Shown: piece after piece, positions 11,395 to 23,240 of the stretch
Layout of the letters: the number at the start of each line of letters is the position of its first letter
How positions within the stretch are numbered: the first letter of the stretch is position 1
NCBI RefSeq assembly: GCF_030272615.1
Contig: NC_081415.1
Coordinates: forward strand, 605,687,137 to 605,751,136
From: Cryptomeria japonica
Lineage: Eukaryota; Streptophyta; Pinopsida; Cupressales; Cupressaceae
Direction: 5' to 3'
DNA: 64,000 nt
The notes under the pieces: model-generated
The model's input: the letters and a program-made list of their open reading frames with translations, nothing else
Told to the model about the DNA's origin: nothing
Databases searched by the model: none
Translations under genes and position numbers: made by a program

Positions 11395-12045
11395 GATTAC
11401 CAGCATCATGGCTGACAGGAATTTTGTATAAATGTATTTTGTATTTAATTGTAAAAAAATTTGTAAGATGACTTGGTGGATTGTAATATGACTCATATAA
11501 GTATGAGATAATTGTAGATCATTTAGGATGTGATGATGGAAGGATTAATGTAGACCTAATATGCAAATTGTAAGGCAGATATTGGATAAGGATTTATGTA
11601 TATTACAAAGCTTAAACTAGTATTGAATATGGCATAGTAGATGCTAATCTAAAGTAGTACAAGACATTGGATTTTTATAATCCACTTTTGTAAGTCAGTG
11701 AGACTTCTTTTGTAACTGAGCAGTGAGCTCTAGGCACTTGGCCTTCCTGCATGTGCAGGCCCCTATTGTAAACAATAATATTCCCTTATTCGCCAGTAAG
11801 CGAATATTGTGGGTCACAAATCCCACCGAGAGTTTTCCCACACCGGGTTTCCTTGTTAAAATATTGTGTTATGGTGTGTCTTTCATGTTGTGGTTGTTAT
11901 TCTTATTTACTGTATTAATTATGGTCTACCGGTACATAATTTTGAATTTCTTTTCATGTTATAATTTAAGAAAGTTCTTTTACCGATTAGATACTGATTC
12001 ACCCCCCCCCCCCCCCCCCTCTTAGTATCTTTGGGAATCCTAACA

Positions 12046-13574
12046 GTACCAACGACATTATTTTCTTTAGATCTTGAAAATAACTCCCAAATTTCATTCT
12101 TCTCAATTTGAGTTAATTCTTCCTCCATGGCCTCTCACCAACCCTTTTATTTGCTTGTCTTTGTATATGAACTTGGTTCAAACTTTGACATTAAGGAAAA
12201 ATGTTTTGTTCATTTTATTTCACAATTATTCTTCATTTCTAAACTCCATTATTTTTATCTCCTATGATTTCATCTTTAAAATATTCTTTTGGACATACTT
12301 AGCTAGAGTCTTTGGAACTGTACTTTCTAACTCACTTTATGTACCTTCATCTCCAATATGGAATAAAGAATAATTTTCATATTTATCTACAAAATAATTT
12401 GATCGTATTATCTAATCAATACTTATATTGACACTTTTAACAATCCTTCTCAACCTTTTGTTGTAACATCTATATTCCTTGCTTGCAATATAATATCCAA
12501 TAAAAATACCTTCATAAAATCTTGAATCTAACTTCCCTAAATTTTCTTCATCTCCTTGATGTATCACTTGCTTCCAAATATTTTGAGATGTCCGACCAAG
12601 GCTAGTCTTGCTTTACATAATTCGTATGGATTCTTGATAGTCCTTGGTCTATTTTGAGCTCTTTTTAAAATTCATAGAAATCTCTAAATCGCTTCTCTTC
12701 AATACATGTGTCTAGCAACTTTTTTTGACTCAATATTGTTCTAGCCATCTCCTAATACTCTATTTCTTCCTCTCAAGGACTCCATTTTGTTGAGGAGTCC
12801 TAAGAGTATAATATTGACTTTAAATCTCATGCATCTCATAGAATTCTCCATAATTGTTAGAAGTAAACTATCCACCTTTGTCTAATCTTAGATATTTTAT
12901 AGTTCTACCAGTTTTATTTTCTACCATTGCCTTAAATACTTTAAACTTCTCAAAAGGTTATGATTTTTTATTTTACAAAAGTAATCCACTTTATTTTAGA
13001 ATAATCATAAAATGCCTATCACATCGCAAACTCTTTATTCTCATTGGTCAGAATAGATTGGTATGAATCAAATCAAATGGCCTTACAATTGAATACTCCT
13101 TGGTCAAAAATCTAATGTTCATCTACTTTCCCTCATGACATGGTTTGCAAGTAGTATAGGACACTTCTTGATCTTAGGCATGTCTCTTACTACACCTTTT
13201 GAACTATTCCTTATAAGATCATCAAAATTAATATGTCCCAATCTTTTGTGCCAAAGATAACTATATTCCTTTTGTATGGAAAAATAACTTTTCTTATTAA
13301 CCTTGTTGAAATAATGGGCATCATAGATAATCCTTCTACCTTTCGCAACTAATTCACCAATATCATTCTTTATTTTACAACCATTTGCATTGAATGAAAT
13401 ATTATAGCCTTTACCACACATCTAATGTGCACTTAGAAGGTTATCTGTTAGACCTTATCCATACAAGACATTATATTTTTTTGTCTTTCCACCACCAAGA
13501 CTCAAATTACCTTTACTGGTAGCCTTAGAAAAAGATTTGTTACCAAGGGTCATGTCTCCTCCATCATGTTCAAA
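12046..13574 (-). pseudogene. Copia B: protease end, GAG-pre-integrase, integrase, start of RT (broken)
   Basis: On the minus strand, in order: the C-terminal part of protease (DGGDMTLGN near 13540-13566); the GAG-pre-integrase signature LWHKRLGHINF at 13224-13256; integrase with a degenerate D-K-G-G active-site region and the TPQQNG signature at 12781-12801; then EEELTQIEKNEIWELF (near 12080-12128), the linker before Copia reverse transcriptase, stopping at V-V-G-T where element A begins. Several stops and frame changes are present. The upstream half continues at 46510 across element D, and the downstream half at 1203 across element A. This is the oldest element in the window by containment. 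Confidence 0.85.
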
Positions 13575-14788
13575 GAATTTTGCAAATATGTGCTTGAGAG
13601 ATATTTGAGAGATGTGTTGTCATTGATGTCAACATATTTCTTTGTTTCAAATAGTGATGCAGTGAAGTTTAGTGAGTTAGTTTGTTCACTATAGTAATCT
13701 GATAAAGATCAGAGTTTGTGGATTAAAGGGTTTGTAGAGGGTTGTTTGTGTTTGATTCAGTTCAAGTTTCATAAGTCTACATGAAGATTTGAATGAGTTA
13801 TGGGTATCTGTGTTGGGGATAGTTTTTAGTTGTTTAGTGGTGACAAAGTGACAGTATTTTGATATAGATTTATCTGCATTGTAATATCTTGTTCTGTGGA
13901 TTTGGAGGTATGTTTGAGATATTGGTGTGTGTCCTCAATTCAAGTGGTTCATGTTTTGGAGGTTAGCAAGGGATTTTTGAAGGATGATAGTCATTGCAGT
14001 TAATGTCACTGAGGTTCAATATGAAGATGTTGGTGATTTTAGTAATTTGTGTTGGTGTAGATATTGCTATGGCAATTCATGATGCTTGTGGGCGTCTCTA
14101 GATCATGTTCTTTTTGTGTTGGTGGTCCACATTGATCATTGAGCTTGTAATTGATGTTTTTCTTTGATGTGTTGGTGTTCTTCATGTTCTTGGTTGACCA
14201 GATGCTTGTAACGTGTTGCAGATGTTTGAGGCATAATTCTTGGAGGTTTAATGTGTTCGAGGTGAAATATGTGGGTCTATGTTGTCTTTACCAACATTGC
14301 TTGGTCTGCATGCAATATTGTGTTGAGTGTGGTTGTATTATTGTATTTGATTATGGTGGTGTGCGGATGAGTGTGAGTGTGTATGTGCACTAAATGTATA
14401 CATCTTTTGAAGGCAAAGAAGAAGTGTGAAGAAGAAAGTTGTTTTGTACTTCAATGGGACATAACCAGGAATTAAGGAGATGTTATTTTCTCAGTTCATA
14501 ATTTCCGGAAGTGATTTGTGATTGTTTGTATAGGTAGTGAGACTTTTTATTTTGAGCGATGAACTCTAGACAATGTGATTGAATTTATGTGCATTCCCCA
14601 TTGTAATACTTCTAACAATGTATACCTATATTGTGGGTGTATCCCTACCATGGTTTTTCCCCTAATAGGGTTTTCCACATACAAAAATCTTGGTGTTATG
14701 TATATTTATGATGTGTTTTTGATTGATGCTTTCATGTTTAATTATTAGATTTGGGAATAAGTTTAAGTAGAGTGAGTTTTTGTGACAA
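13575..14788 (+). repeat. 5' LTR of element D (3' end deleted)
   Basis: It matches 19583-19615, 29972-30680 and 46033-46470, for example TTGTCATTGATGTCAACATAT and the block GTGTGGTGGTGTG. It runs as far as GACAATTGATT (near 14788) and then passes directly into gag. The terminal block seen in the 3' copy (CACCCCCCCTCTCAGTTGTC to CCATCACA) and the primer site are absent. Confidence 0.8.
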
Positions 14789-15740
14789 TTGATTTGGTGG
14801 TACCCACTACACTCTTTGGAAGAATCACATTGAATGTCATCTGACATGCATTTGTGAACCTTACTAGGATATTACTAAAAGCAAGTATATCATTCCTGCA
14901 AATGGTCCTTCAACTTTGGATGAGATCAAAAGTGTTGAATACAATATTAGGGCTAAGGAAGCATTGTTGAGTGCTCTAATTGACTCTGAGACGACAAATG
15001 TTATGGAATTGCAGATTGCTCATGAGATCTAGAAGAAGTTGGAAACCTTGTATCAAGGTGACAGTTATGTGAAGATTGCCAAGTTGCAGAGCCTAAAGAA
15101 AAAATATGAGATGTTGAGGATGAGTGAAGATGAGAATATCACTTCTTACATGCAAAAGGTGAATGAGCTTATGTGCAATATTAGATGTGTCAGTGGGAAG
15201 TTGGAAGAATAAGATATTGTTACTAAAGTGCTCAGATCTTTACCTGCATCCTACAAGAATAAAGTTGTTGCTCTTGAGGAGATCAGAACTATGAAAAATG
15301 TAACCAGGGACATGTTGATTGGTAATCTTTCAACGTTTGAGATGAGTGAGTTTGGTGATTCTCTTCCTAAGGTATAATATGCATTCAAGGCTACTATTTC
15401 TTGAAAGGATAATTAGAGATATGATCTAGGAGACAGTTCTTCAAGGTGAATATCCAGATATGAGAAGGAGAGGAAGAAAATTGAAGATGAAGAGAGAGAG
15501 CTTGAGGATCTTGAAGTCATTATTTCCAAGAGATTACCCAAAGGAGCTAGTAAGTATGAAGGAAAATTGTCTCTTAAATGTTTTTCTTGGAATAAGATAG
15601 TTCATTTTGCCTCAAGGTGTTTGGAAAGAGTTTCTAATTAAAAACATAATAGATCTAGACTTTAGAAGAGATGTTATTAGGATGCCGATGAAGGCGTGAC
15701 AGATGATGAATCTGATAAAGGAGGTACAAGTGATAATGAA
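14789..15740 (+). pseudogene. Element D gag (5'-truncated, broken)
   Basis: It begins inside the gag N-terminus with THYTLWKNHIE (Copia gag pattern NYxxWKxxM), then YIIPANGP. A long gag stretch follows (KKLETLYQGDSYVKIAKLQ, then VLRSLPASYKNKVVALEE) typical of UBN2-type Copia Gag. A degenerate zinc knuckle CFSWNKIVHFASRC lies near 15578-15622, with Trp replacing the second Cys. An acidic tail follows. In-frame stops include those after AHEI and after KLEE. The start codon has been lost with the deletion at 14788. Confidence 0.8.
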
Positions 15741-17442
15741 TGAGTGTTTATTGCTATCAAGGAAGATGATCTAATGCCTACTGACTCTGCTAGCTGCATG
15801 AATGTGGAAAGAGCTTTGGTTGAACAAGTTGAAGAGAAAGATGAATGGGTGATTGGCAATGGATGCTCTCATCATATGATAGGTGATAAGAGTAATTTTG
15901 TGAATTTGGAGAAGTATGAAGGTGGCATTGTGAAGTTTAGTTATGATAAAGCTGGTCTAATCCACGGCAAAGGATCCATTTCTCTTAATGGTAAGCACAA
16001 TATTGATGATGTCTTGTATGTAGAAGCTCTAAAGAATAATCTCGAGTGTTGGGAAACTGGTTGACAAGGGATATGACCTTCAATTCAACAATGGCAAGTG
16101 TAGAATTTTGGGTACTTCTGGAATTGAGATCGCATCACATATAAAGAGTAAAGGTAATATATTTCATTTAAATAGTGCTAGTAAAAGATGTTTGATTGCT
16201 CAGGTTGATGAAAGTTGGTTGTGGCATAGAAGAACGTGTCATGTGAATTTTGATAACATTGTTAAGATGATTTCTACTCAGGTTGTAAGAGATCTTCCTA
16301 CGTTGATGAAACCTACCAACATTATATGCAAGGAATGTCAGTTAGGGAAACAAACCAGAATTACTTTCATGAGTAAGAAGAATTACTCAAGTGGATTATT
16401 GGATCTTGTGTATACTAATTTGTGTGGTCCTTATAGAGTCAGATGTTTGCAGGGAGATAGATATTTCATGTTGCTAATTGATGATTATTCTATGATGATG
16501 TGGGTTACTTTCTTGAGGGAGAAGTTTGAGGCTCTAGACAAGTTCTAGATTTTCAAAGCTATGGTTGACACAAAGACAATATTGAATTTGAAGTGTCTAA
16601 GATCTAACAGAGGTTGTGAATTCACTTCCGATGAGTTCAATGTATTTTGTGGAGATGATGGGATAAGAAGATAGATGTCTACTTTGAGAACCCCTCAACA
16701 AAATGGAGTTGTGGAAAGGAAGAACATAACCATTCAAGAAAATTCTAGGACAATAATGTTGGAGGGAAATGTTTCACATCTCTATTGGAGAGAAGTTGTG
16801 AGTACTATTATTTACACTCTTAATTGGGTGCATATCAGAGGTGATACTGGTAAGACTCCTTATGAATTATGGTTTGGTCATGCTCCTATTGTTAAATATT
16901 TTAAAATTTTTGAAAGTAAATATTATATCAAGAAGGATCAAGATCTAGGAAAGTTTGATGCCAAATGTGATGAAGAAATATTTTTTGGTTATTCTAACAA
17001 AAGCAAGGCCTATGGATGTTATAATAAGAGACTAAGGAAGATAGTTGAGAGTGCAAATGTCAGGGTTGATGAAGAAATGAGAGACAATAAAGATCTTGCA
17101 AATATGATTCAAAAGATCAGAGTGATAGTACAAATAATGGTAAGCAACCTCAAACCCAAAATCAAATCCAGATCATTCTGATGAATCCAATGTCTCAAGG
17201 AGAAGGAACTAGTGCAAGTGCTAAAAAAATAAAACAAGAGTCTGAAATTCAAGAAAAACTTAAGACTCCCAGGTATGTAAAAATGAATCATTTTGAAAAT
17301 TAGTTCATAGGACATAGAAATAAAGGTGTTCAAACAAGAAGAAGAGTTGTTGAAGATCAAGTTGAATATTATTTGATTTCAAAGCCAGTTGGTACTCCTA
17401 TGGTAACTAGATGTAAGTTGACTAAAGATGGTGATTACCCTA
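15741..17442 (+). pseudogene. Element D pol part 1: protease, GAG-pre-integrase, integrase (broken)
   Basis: The protease region reads WVIGNGCSHHM near 15846-15878. The usual catalytic D-S-G is G-N-G here, so the enzyme would be dead. GAG-pre-integrase LWHRRTCHVNF is at 16219-16251, followed by CxECQLGKQ. Integrase includes LIDDYSMMMWV and TPQQNGVVERK at 16690-16722, then FGYSNKSKAYGCYN. At about 17380 the frame passes from the integrase/RT linker (RRRVVEDQVEYY) directly to KPVGTPMVTRCKLTKDGD, which normally lies after the polymerase core. Most of reverse transcriptase, including the YVDD motif, is therefore deleted. Confidence 0.85.
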
Positions 17443-18582
17443 TGTTACTACTTATCAAGTTGCCATTAGTTTTATGTCAAAGTTATACTATATACTCTAG
17501 TCGGTTACTACTACTGAGATATTCAATCGGTATGCATAGTCCAATCGGTTATTGAAGAAAGTAGTCTTAGAATGTAGTATACACCGAGCTGTCTACCAAG
17601 TATCATTTCATGTCTACCGAGCAACAAAGATGACACATCGAGTTGATATACACTAAGTGAAATGTGTTACCAGATTCATTGAACCTGGACATACATATGA
17701 AAATGTGTTACAAGATCGAGGAGCATCTAACAGTTATCACATTGGAAATTGCACTTAAAGATTGTGTAAGATTTTGATGTTATCTAACCAATGAAATAAT
17801 TTGCATGGTTATTCATTCGATAAATCATATTTGTAAGATCGAAGCAATGAATGGATCACTGTCATGAGAGATCTATTTATACAACATGAGCTAAAGAATT
17901 AAAAAGGTGTGTGCATGAGTGTAAGAAGACTGTTACAGAGACACAGAGGTCACTGAGAAGGTTTTCAGAGAACAGTCAAAGAACAAAGTAAACAGAAGGG
18001 TTTACTAAGTTACTATATGGGTTACCGAGGTATACTATAAGCAAGGTAACTTATTCTAAGCACATAGAATCTACTATAACATTCTAGATGTAAAGTTGCT
18101 GATATTTGTAATGATTTTATTGTAATATTTAGAAGTTGTAAGTGAAACCTTTAATAGGGTAAAAGACTCTAATCAAGTCTATAAATTGTAAAGCCTCTAA
18201 CCAAGTGCATCATTTAGATGAAGTGTTGTAAAATCCTTTAGCAAGGTAGATCTAATAGATCTTGTTACTCCTAATAGGGTAAGCTATCAGAAATAGCTAA
18301 ATATGTAGCTCTAACTAAGCACTCTTTATTATTGCAATAGTGAAGTTGTGGGTGCCATCCCCACCACAATTTTTCTCTCTAACCAAGAGTTTCTGCATAA
18401 CCAAAATATATGTGTTATGGAGTGAATCATGTATGATTGCTATCTATTTGTTTTAGTTTTATATTATGTTACTGCACTATTTGGTTTATGCATAATAGTA
18501 AAGTTATTATTGAAGAAAAGTTTTGGAGTACTGATTCACCCCTCCCCTCTCAGTACATTAGCTTTCCATATTGGGCCTAACA
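17443..18582 (+). mobile_element. Solo LTR inside element D pol
   Basis: 1140 bp beginning TGTTACTACTT and ending GGGCCTAACA, flanked by a perfect duplication CCCTA (17438-17442 and 18583-18587). Removing it rejoins the Copia frame (KDGDY, then NQTRYRSMIG). Near its end it has GATTCACCCCTCCCCTCTCAG, the same terminal block as the LTRs of A, D and F. It contains no coding region. Confidence 0.9.
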
Positions 18583-18587
18583 CCCTA

Positions 18588-19258
18588 AAACAAATCAGAC
18601 TAGATACAGATCTATGATTGGTCGATTACTCTATTTAATCATGAATGTAGTTTGTCTTGTTTCTAGATTTCAAGTTGATCCTAAGGAATCTCATGTTGTA
18701 GGTGTCAAAAGAATTTTCAAATATTTGAAAGGAATAGTTGATTTTGGTTTGTGGTATCCTAAAGATGATGATTTTACTTTGAGTACTTTTATTGATGCTG
18801 ATTGGGCAGGAGATGTGGATGATAGGAAGAGTACTAGTGGTGGTGCATTTTTCTTGGGAAAAAGATTGGTTTCATGGTTGAGAAGAAAACATAATTCTAT
18901 TTCTCTATCTACTTCAGAGGAAGAGTATATTGTTGTAGCAAATGATTGTACTCAAGTGGTATGGATGAAGTAGATGTTGAAGGATATAAGAGTAGTGTAT
19001 AATGATCCTATTGCTATCTAATGTGACAATTCAAGTGGAACTAACATTTCTAAGAATCTGGTGTTTCATTCAAAGACTAAACATATATCCATGAAGTTTC
19101 ACTTTTTGAGAGAAAAGTTAATTGAGAAGGAAGCCAAATTGGAGTATGTGTCTACTAAGGAACAAATTGCAAACATCTTCACTAAGCCTTTGCCTGAGGA
19201 TACTTTTGAGTATCTCAGAGGGAAGTTAGGGGTGATTTCCCCTCCCAATCAAAATTAA
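18588..19258 (+). pseudogene. Element D pol part 2: RNase H and C-terminus
   Basis: It continues pol after the solo LTR: NQTRYRSMIGRLLYL, then VDPKESHVVGVKRIFKYLKG. RNase H follows with IDADWAGDVDDRKS from about 18791 (Copia pattern D-A-D-W-A-G). SISLSTSEEEYIVVAND and TKHISMKFHFLREK then lead to IFTKPLPEDTFEYLRGKLG and the stop at 19257. In-frame stops follow WMK and AI. This half is well preserved compared with gag. Confidence 0.88.
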
Positions 19259-19582
19259 GATGCATTACTATGCATCAATCTAATGCATTTTACAATCATA
19301 TCTTGTGATTCAGATTGATGATTAGTGGCTACTACTTAGGGGGAGTAGTCAGTTTTGTGAGTCATTTTTGTAGTTTTATTGCAAATATGTGCCTTTTCCA
19401 TTAATGTCAAAGGAGGAGAGAGCCATGTGAAAAAATGTGAAGAGATGAAAAAAGGAGAAGAGTAGTGTGCAAGGTCTAAGGGGGAGCTGTTGATTTTTTT
19501 GTTTCTTTCTTTGTCATTGATTGTGTCAGTTTTTAATATCATATGCTATCATTAATTCCAAAGGGGGATATTTTTGGAAGAA
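19259..19582 (+). other. Polypurine-tract cluster and 3' untranslated region, element D
   Basis: Four tract-like sequences: TTAGGGGGAG near 19337, CAAAGGAGGAGAGAG near 19409, TAAGGGGGAGC near 19478 and CAAAGGGGGATAT near 19558-19571. The last lies next to the 3' LTR at 19583. Multiple tracts recall Sirevirus-type elements. Confidence 0.75.
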
Positions 19583-19615
19583 TGTTGCAAATATGTGCTT
19601 GAGAGATATTTGAGA
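19583..19615 (+). repeat. 3' LTR of element D, first piece
   Basis: TGTTGCAAATATGTGC to TTTGAGA, matching 13578-13610. It is cut by element F at 19616 and resumes at 29972. Confidence 0.85.
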
Positions 19616-22045
19616 TGTTAGACACAATGCACCACTAAGAGGGGGGATGAATCAATGGTTCTCAAACTTTTCCCTTGAACTCTCCTATGTGAGCATACCA
19701 GTTATAAGATCTAACACAAAGAAGACTGACTGATTAGTGAGGAGACCAAATACAAATGCATTCATAGAAGAAGGACATCACATAACACCAGCATATACGA
19801 GGAAAACCAAAGATGGGAAAAACCTCGGTGAGAAATGTTGTTGGAGTCTACTACTCCAATCTAGCCTCACAATAAAACACTTTGGTTACAACATTTAAGG
19901 AACCAACCCAAGGAGTACCACTCTTGTAGTTTATGGGCACCAACCCAAAGGAGCACCAACCCCTGATTTAGTGCACCAACCCAAGGAGCTACAACACTTA
20001 CACCAAGCTACAACTCAGTGAATACAAAACCATATCTTAATACCAAACTTATCTACTTGTTACAAATGGATTTTGTAACTCTTCTTCAAATCTCTTTGCT
20101 GGATCTTCTATCCAGTTCACTATTGCCTTTCACTCTATCGGTTCTCTCTTCTGGTTGCCTCTTCTCTCTACTGCTTTGCTGCTCTTCACTGGTAATACAC
20201 TCTATCGGTTCTATGCTTGCCTTCTCTACAGTTTCCTTCACTTCTTCTGTGCCAGTATGGAGACTACCAGTTTTCTCACTATTGCCAGTTGATCCTCTCA
20301 ACCTGATTCTCACTCGCACACCCTCAGTCTCCTTTTAGATACTCATTGAGTACTTGACTGATTTTCTCTCACATATAGAAGCAACACTCTCCCCTTAACC
20401 AGCAACCTTCAATGATTTTGGCTTCCTTATTTATAACCTGGTTTTCCTGCCAAAAGCTAATTCAAATCACATGTGGTTAGGGTTTCCTCATCAACCTTGA
20501 AGCAAACCAAATCCAATCAGATCTTATTTGATCTGATCTCCAAGATAGTTGTCTTCACATCACCGCCATTAACATGCCTTCCAATATATGTTTTATAAAC
20601 TTAGCAAACATGGTCCTCTATCTCAACCTGCATCTATCAAAATGCCATATGTATCTCAGTTTTTTCCTTCTCAAGGTCCTTCAATCTAGTTTCCTTGCAT
20701 CAATTCTGGTGCCAACTACTCCCTGATCTTTCTCTATCATTCACTCTTCCTTGAGCCACACTCATATGATCCGATCCACAAATCACATGATCTATATTAA
20801 ATTCATACCTATAGAAACACCTATCCCTACATGACACTTCACCAACCTCTACAAGCTTACCACTTCATCTCCATGTGACATCCATGTTGGCATCCACCTC
20901 TTCTTTAACAACTGTGTCAATATGGATTAGATCACTGACCAACTCCATTACCAGGTTCATCTACCAACTTACCTACCCTATGAGTTAAAACCTCAAACCG
21001 GTTTGTCATCAAGCTTGCACTTTGCTTCTCTTTTGGTGGAACACACAACTGGTCAACACTCTAGCTAACCTACCTTATGCACATCTTCATCAGATGGGAA
21101 GTCTTTTGCATCTGCACCTTGTCCATATTACCAATGGACATACATACCGGTAAACACTCTTAATGACACCATGTCATCAACCTTCAACAGACTCCATCTT
21201 CAATCCATCCATTTTCTTCTGTCTCTATTTACTCAGCCTTGCCTTCTTCTTCATCATCCTAGACCATATCTCAACCAGTTTGTCAAAGTGACAAATCCAT
21301 CACTCTTCATTTATACCGGCAACTCAACATGCCTTCTCTATCAGTTCAGTGCATATTCCTAATCTCATGCACTTGAGGCATTCCTTTGATTCACTAGTAG
21401 ATCCAGTGTGAGCCTCCAAACACTTGCCTTTACCTCTTCTTCCTTATCTCACAAAACTATGATGCATACTATGCATAATACGAGATAAGTTCCACTTACT
21501 AGTGGTAGTGATTCCTTGTCATCTGCATCCTATAATGCACTCATGTGGCTTCTTTGTTTGTGCAACATATCATCAAATAGGCACATGTGATCTGGTGTGG
21601 GAACATTCATTGTCATACATCTCTTCACATGGTGATTGCATCTCTATCCAGTGGGAGTCTTGTTGTTCTGCATCCACATAGCATACCGGTGACCTTTACT
21701 TCTTCTCATGTGTTGATGTTATTTAGGTAACATTCTACCTCTTCATCACAAACAACATCCAAGCATCCTTCTCATTATCAACACATCACTTACCAGTTGA
21801 CATACTCTCCTTACCGGTAACTTGTCCATTTCATCCACACAAGTCAAACACTAACTTGTGTATCGGTCACTCTAGTGATCATTCCTTTTAATGGCATTCT
21901 CTTCTGTACCTTATTGGTGTTCTAAAACACAAGTTGTTATCAAATATATCTCATCTTGTACTTAACCATGATAGTGTTGGATATGCATCTCTTATACTAG
22001 TAGTTATCCTATACCGTTGACATCAATGACAACATAATGCCAACA
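19616..22045 (-). repeat. 3' LTR of element F
   Basis: It starts TGTTAGACACAATGC and ends ATAATGCCAACA on the plus strand. Its minus-strand 3' end carries GATTCATCCCCCCTCTTAG (19634-19653). Open frames within it (for example 20018-20338) have no motif and are not counted as genes. It aligns with 27562-29971. Confidence 0.88.
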
Positions 22046-22140
22046 ATCTCCCCTTTTGGTATTGATGTCAACTCATGTAGTATCCGACATACTACATAAT
22101 CTTTCTCCTCCTTTGTGTGATCTAATTATTCCCCTTTGAA
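22046..22140 (-). other. Polypurine-tract cluster of element F
   Basis: On the minus strand: ACCAAAAGGGGAGAT (22046-22060, next to the LTR), CAAAGGAGGAGAAAG (22101-22115) and TTCAAAGGGGAATA (22127-22140). Confidence 0.75.
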
Positions 22141-23240
22141 TAATCCATAGATTCTCACACATGTAGTATGTGGTATACTACATGTAGTAAAGCTATCTTC
22201 TCCCATTTTCCCTTTTCCTTTGGGATCTGCATTGTTCCTCCTTGCAGCACTGGTCTTCATTCTTGTCTGCAAGTCTTCACCGGTTGTATTTGGGTCAACC
22301 TTCTTTTGGGGAGCATTTCTAATTGTGAAGGTCTGACCCTTGTTCTCTCCATTTGAGGAGACAAACAAAATGTCATTGTGAGGGACATTCTTGTTGGTGG
22401 AGCATTCACTGACACCCCTTCCTAAACCTTCAATGTCCTTGGTATGCTTTTGCTTCTTCAACATCTTGTCCAAGGCATCATTTCTACCATCAAATCAAAT
22501 TCTTACCTTGAGCTCATCTTGACATTTCTCAAGGTCATTTCAGAGAACCTCCATTTCTCCAAGCAACTATTGATATTCTTCATTTTTTACTTCTATCCTA
22601 GATGCTAGATCTTCACACCGACACTCCTTGGTGCCTTCTTCTTGAGACTTCAACTCTGAGATACATTTCTCAGATTCTTCAAGGAATTTTGTCAACTGGT
22701 TTTGCTCCACTATAGCAACATTCTTGAATAGCTTGTATTCCTTTCTTACTCTACTGAGTTCTTCAAGTCCATTTGCAAGCTCTCCTTCAAGATCAACTTT
22801 TTCTTCATCTTCTTCTTTACCTTCACAATCACTAGCAAACACATCTCATCGGTAGGAGTGATCTGCATGATCATTCTCAAATGTGTGCCTCATCTTTTGA
22901 TTCTTGAGCCATGAAAAGATGGGTTCCTTCATCATCATTGTTGCAGCTGCTAGCAAATCAACCTTCATCGTTTGCAAATTCATGAGATACATTTCTCATC
23001 CTATCTTCATAAGCCAGTTCTGCAGTAGTAGGCTCATTTCCATGTAGCTTCTTCAATCTATCCCATAATCTTTTTTTAATCTGCGTCTATCCACCTATGA
23101 GGAAAAATCATTAGATAAACCATAGAGTATAGCCTTCATAGTTGTTTCATTGCATCAGTTTCTTCTTTCTGCATCTGAATCGGTGGGAGGACTATGTTGT
23201 TCACCAAAACTGATTATCCCAAGATCACCCGCAAATCAAT
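22126..23240 (-). pseudogene. Element F gag-like region (broken)
   Basis: Read leftward: MKAILYGLSNDF (near 23140), a common Copia gag N-terminal pattern, then LWDRLKKLHGNEPTTAELAY. An acidic part follows with THLFMAQESKDE, then a coiled-coil, Glu/Lys-rich block 22842-22567 (DLEGELANGLEELSRVRKEY). A basic low-complexity tail ends at 22126 (KGKGKMGED). Frames shift and several stops occur. There is no zinc knuckle. The polypurine tract follows directly, so nothing resembling pol lies downstream. Assignment as Gag rests on the short N-terminal motif and the order of parts. Confidence 0.55.

Larger units (their letters stand above)
1204..12045 (+). mobile_element. Element A: Copia-like LTR retrotransposon without pol
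   Basis: LTRs begin TGTTGGCAAATGC and end near CTAAC(C)A. The left copy is 1204-1999. The right copy is 7170-12045 minus an internal insertion, giving about 801 bp. Flanks are ATACC (1199-1203) and GTACC (12046-12050), a 5-bp target duplication with one change, and the interrupted Copia B frame resumes across it. An initiator-Met primer site and polypurine tracts are present. Internal sequence (5.2 kb) holds a coiled-coil/zinc-knuckle ORF and a second long ORF. I find no protease, integrase, reverse transcriptase or RNase H motif. Polypurine repeats and an LTR poly-C tract recall the Sirevirus lineage. That placement is inference. Confidence 0.85.
7170..12045 (+). repeat. 3' LTR of element A, split by insert C
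   Basis: The first piece is 7170-7319 and matches 1204 onward. The second, 11395-12045, resumes at GATTACCAGCATCATGG (compare GATTACCGACACCATGG in the 5' LTR) and runs to CCTAACA. The sequence between them is insert C. The poly-C run at 12002-12019 is longer than in the 5' copy. Confidence 0.85.

Noticed and set aside
20018-20338. Open frame of 106 codons
   Set aside because: It lies within the LTR of element F, and the matching frame in the other LTR copy is broken.
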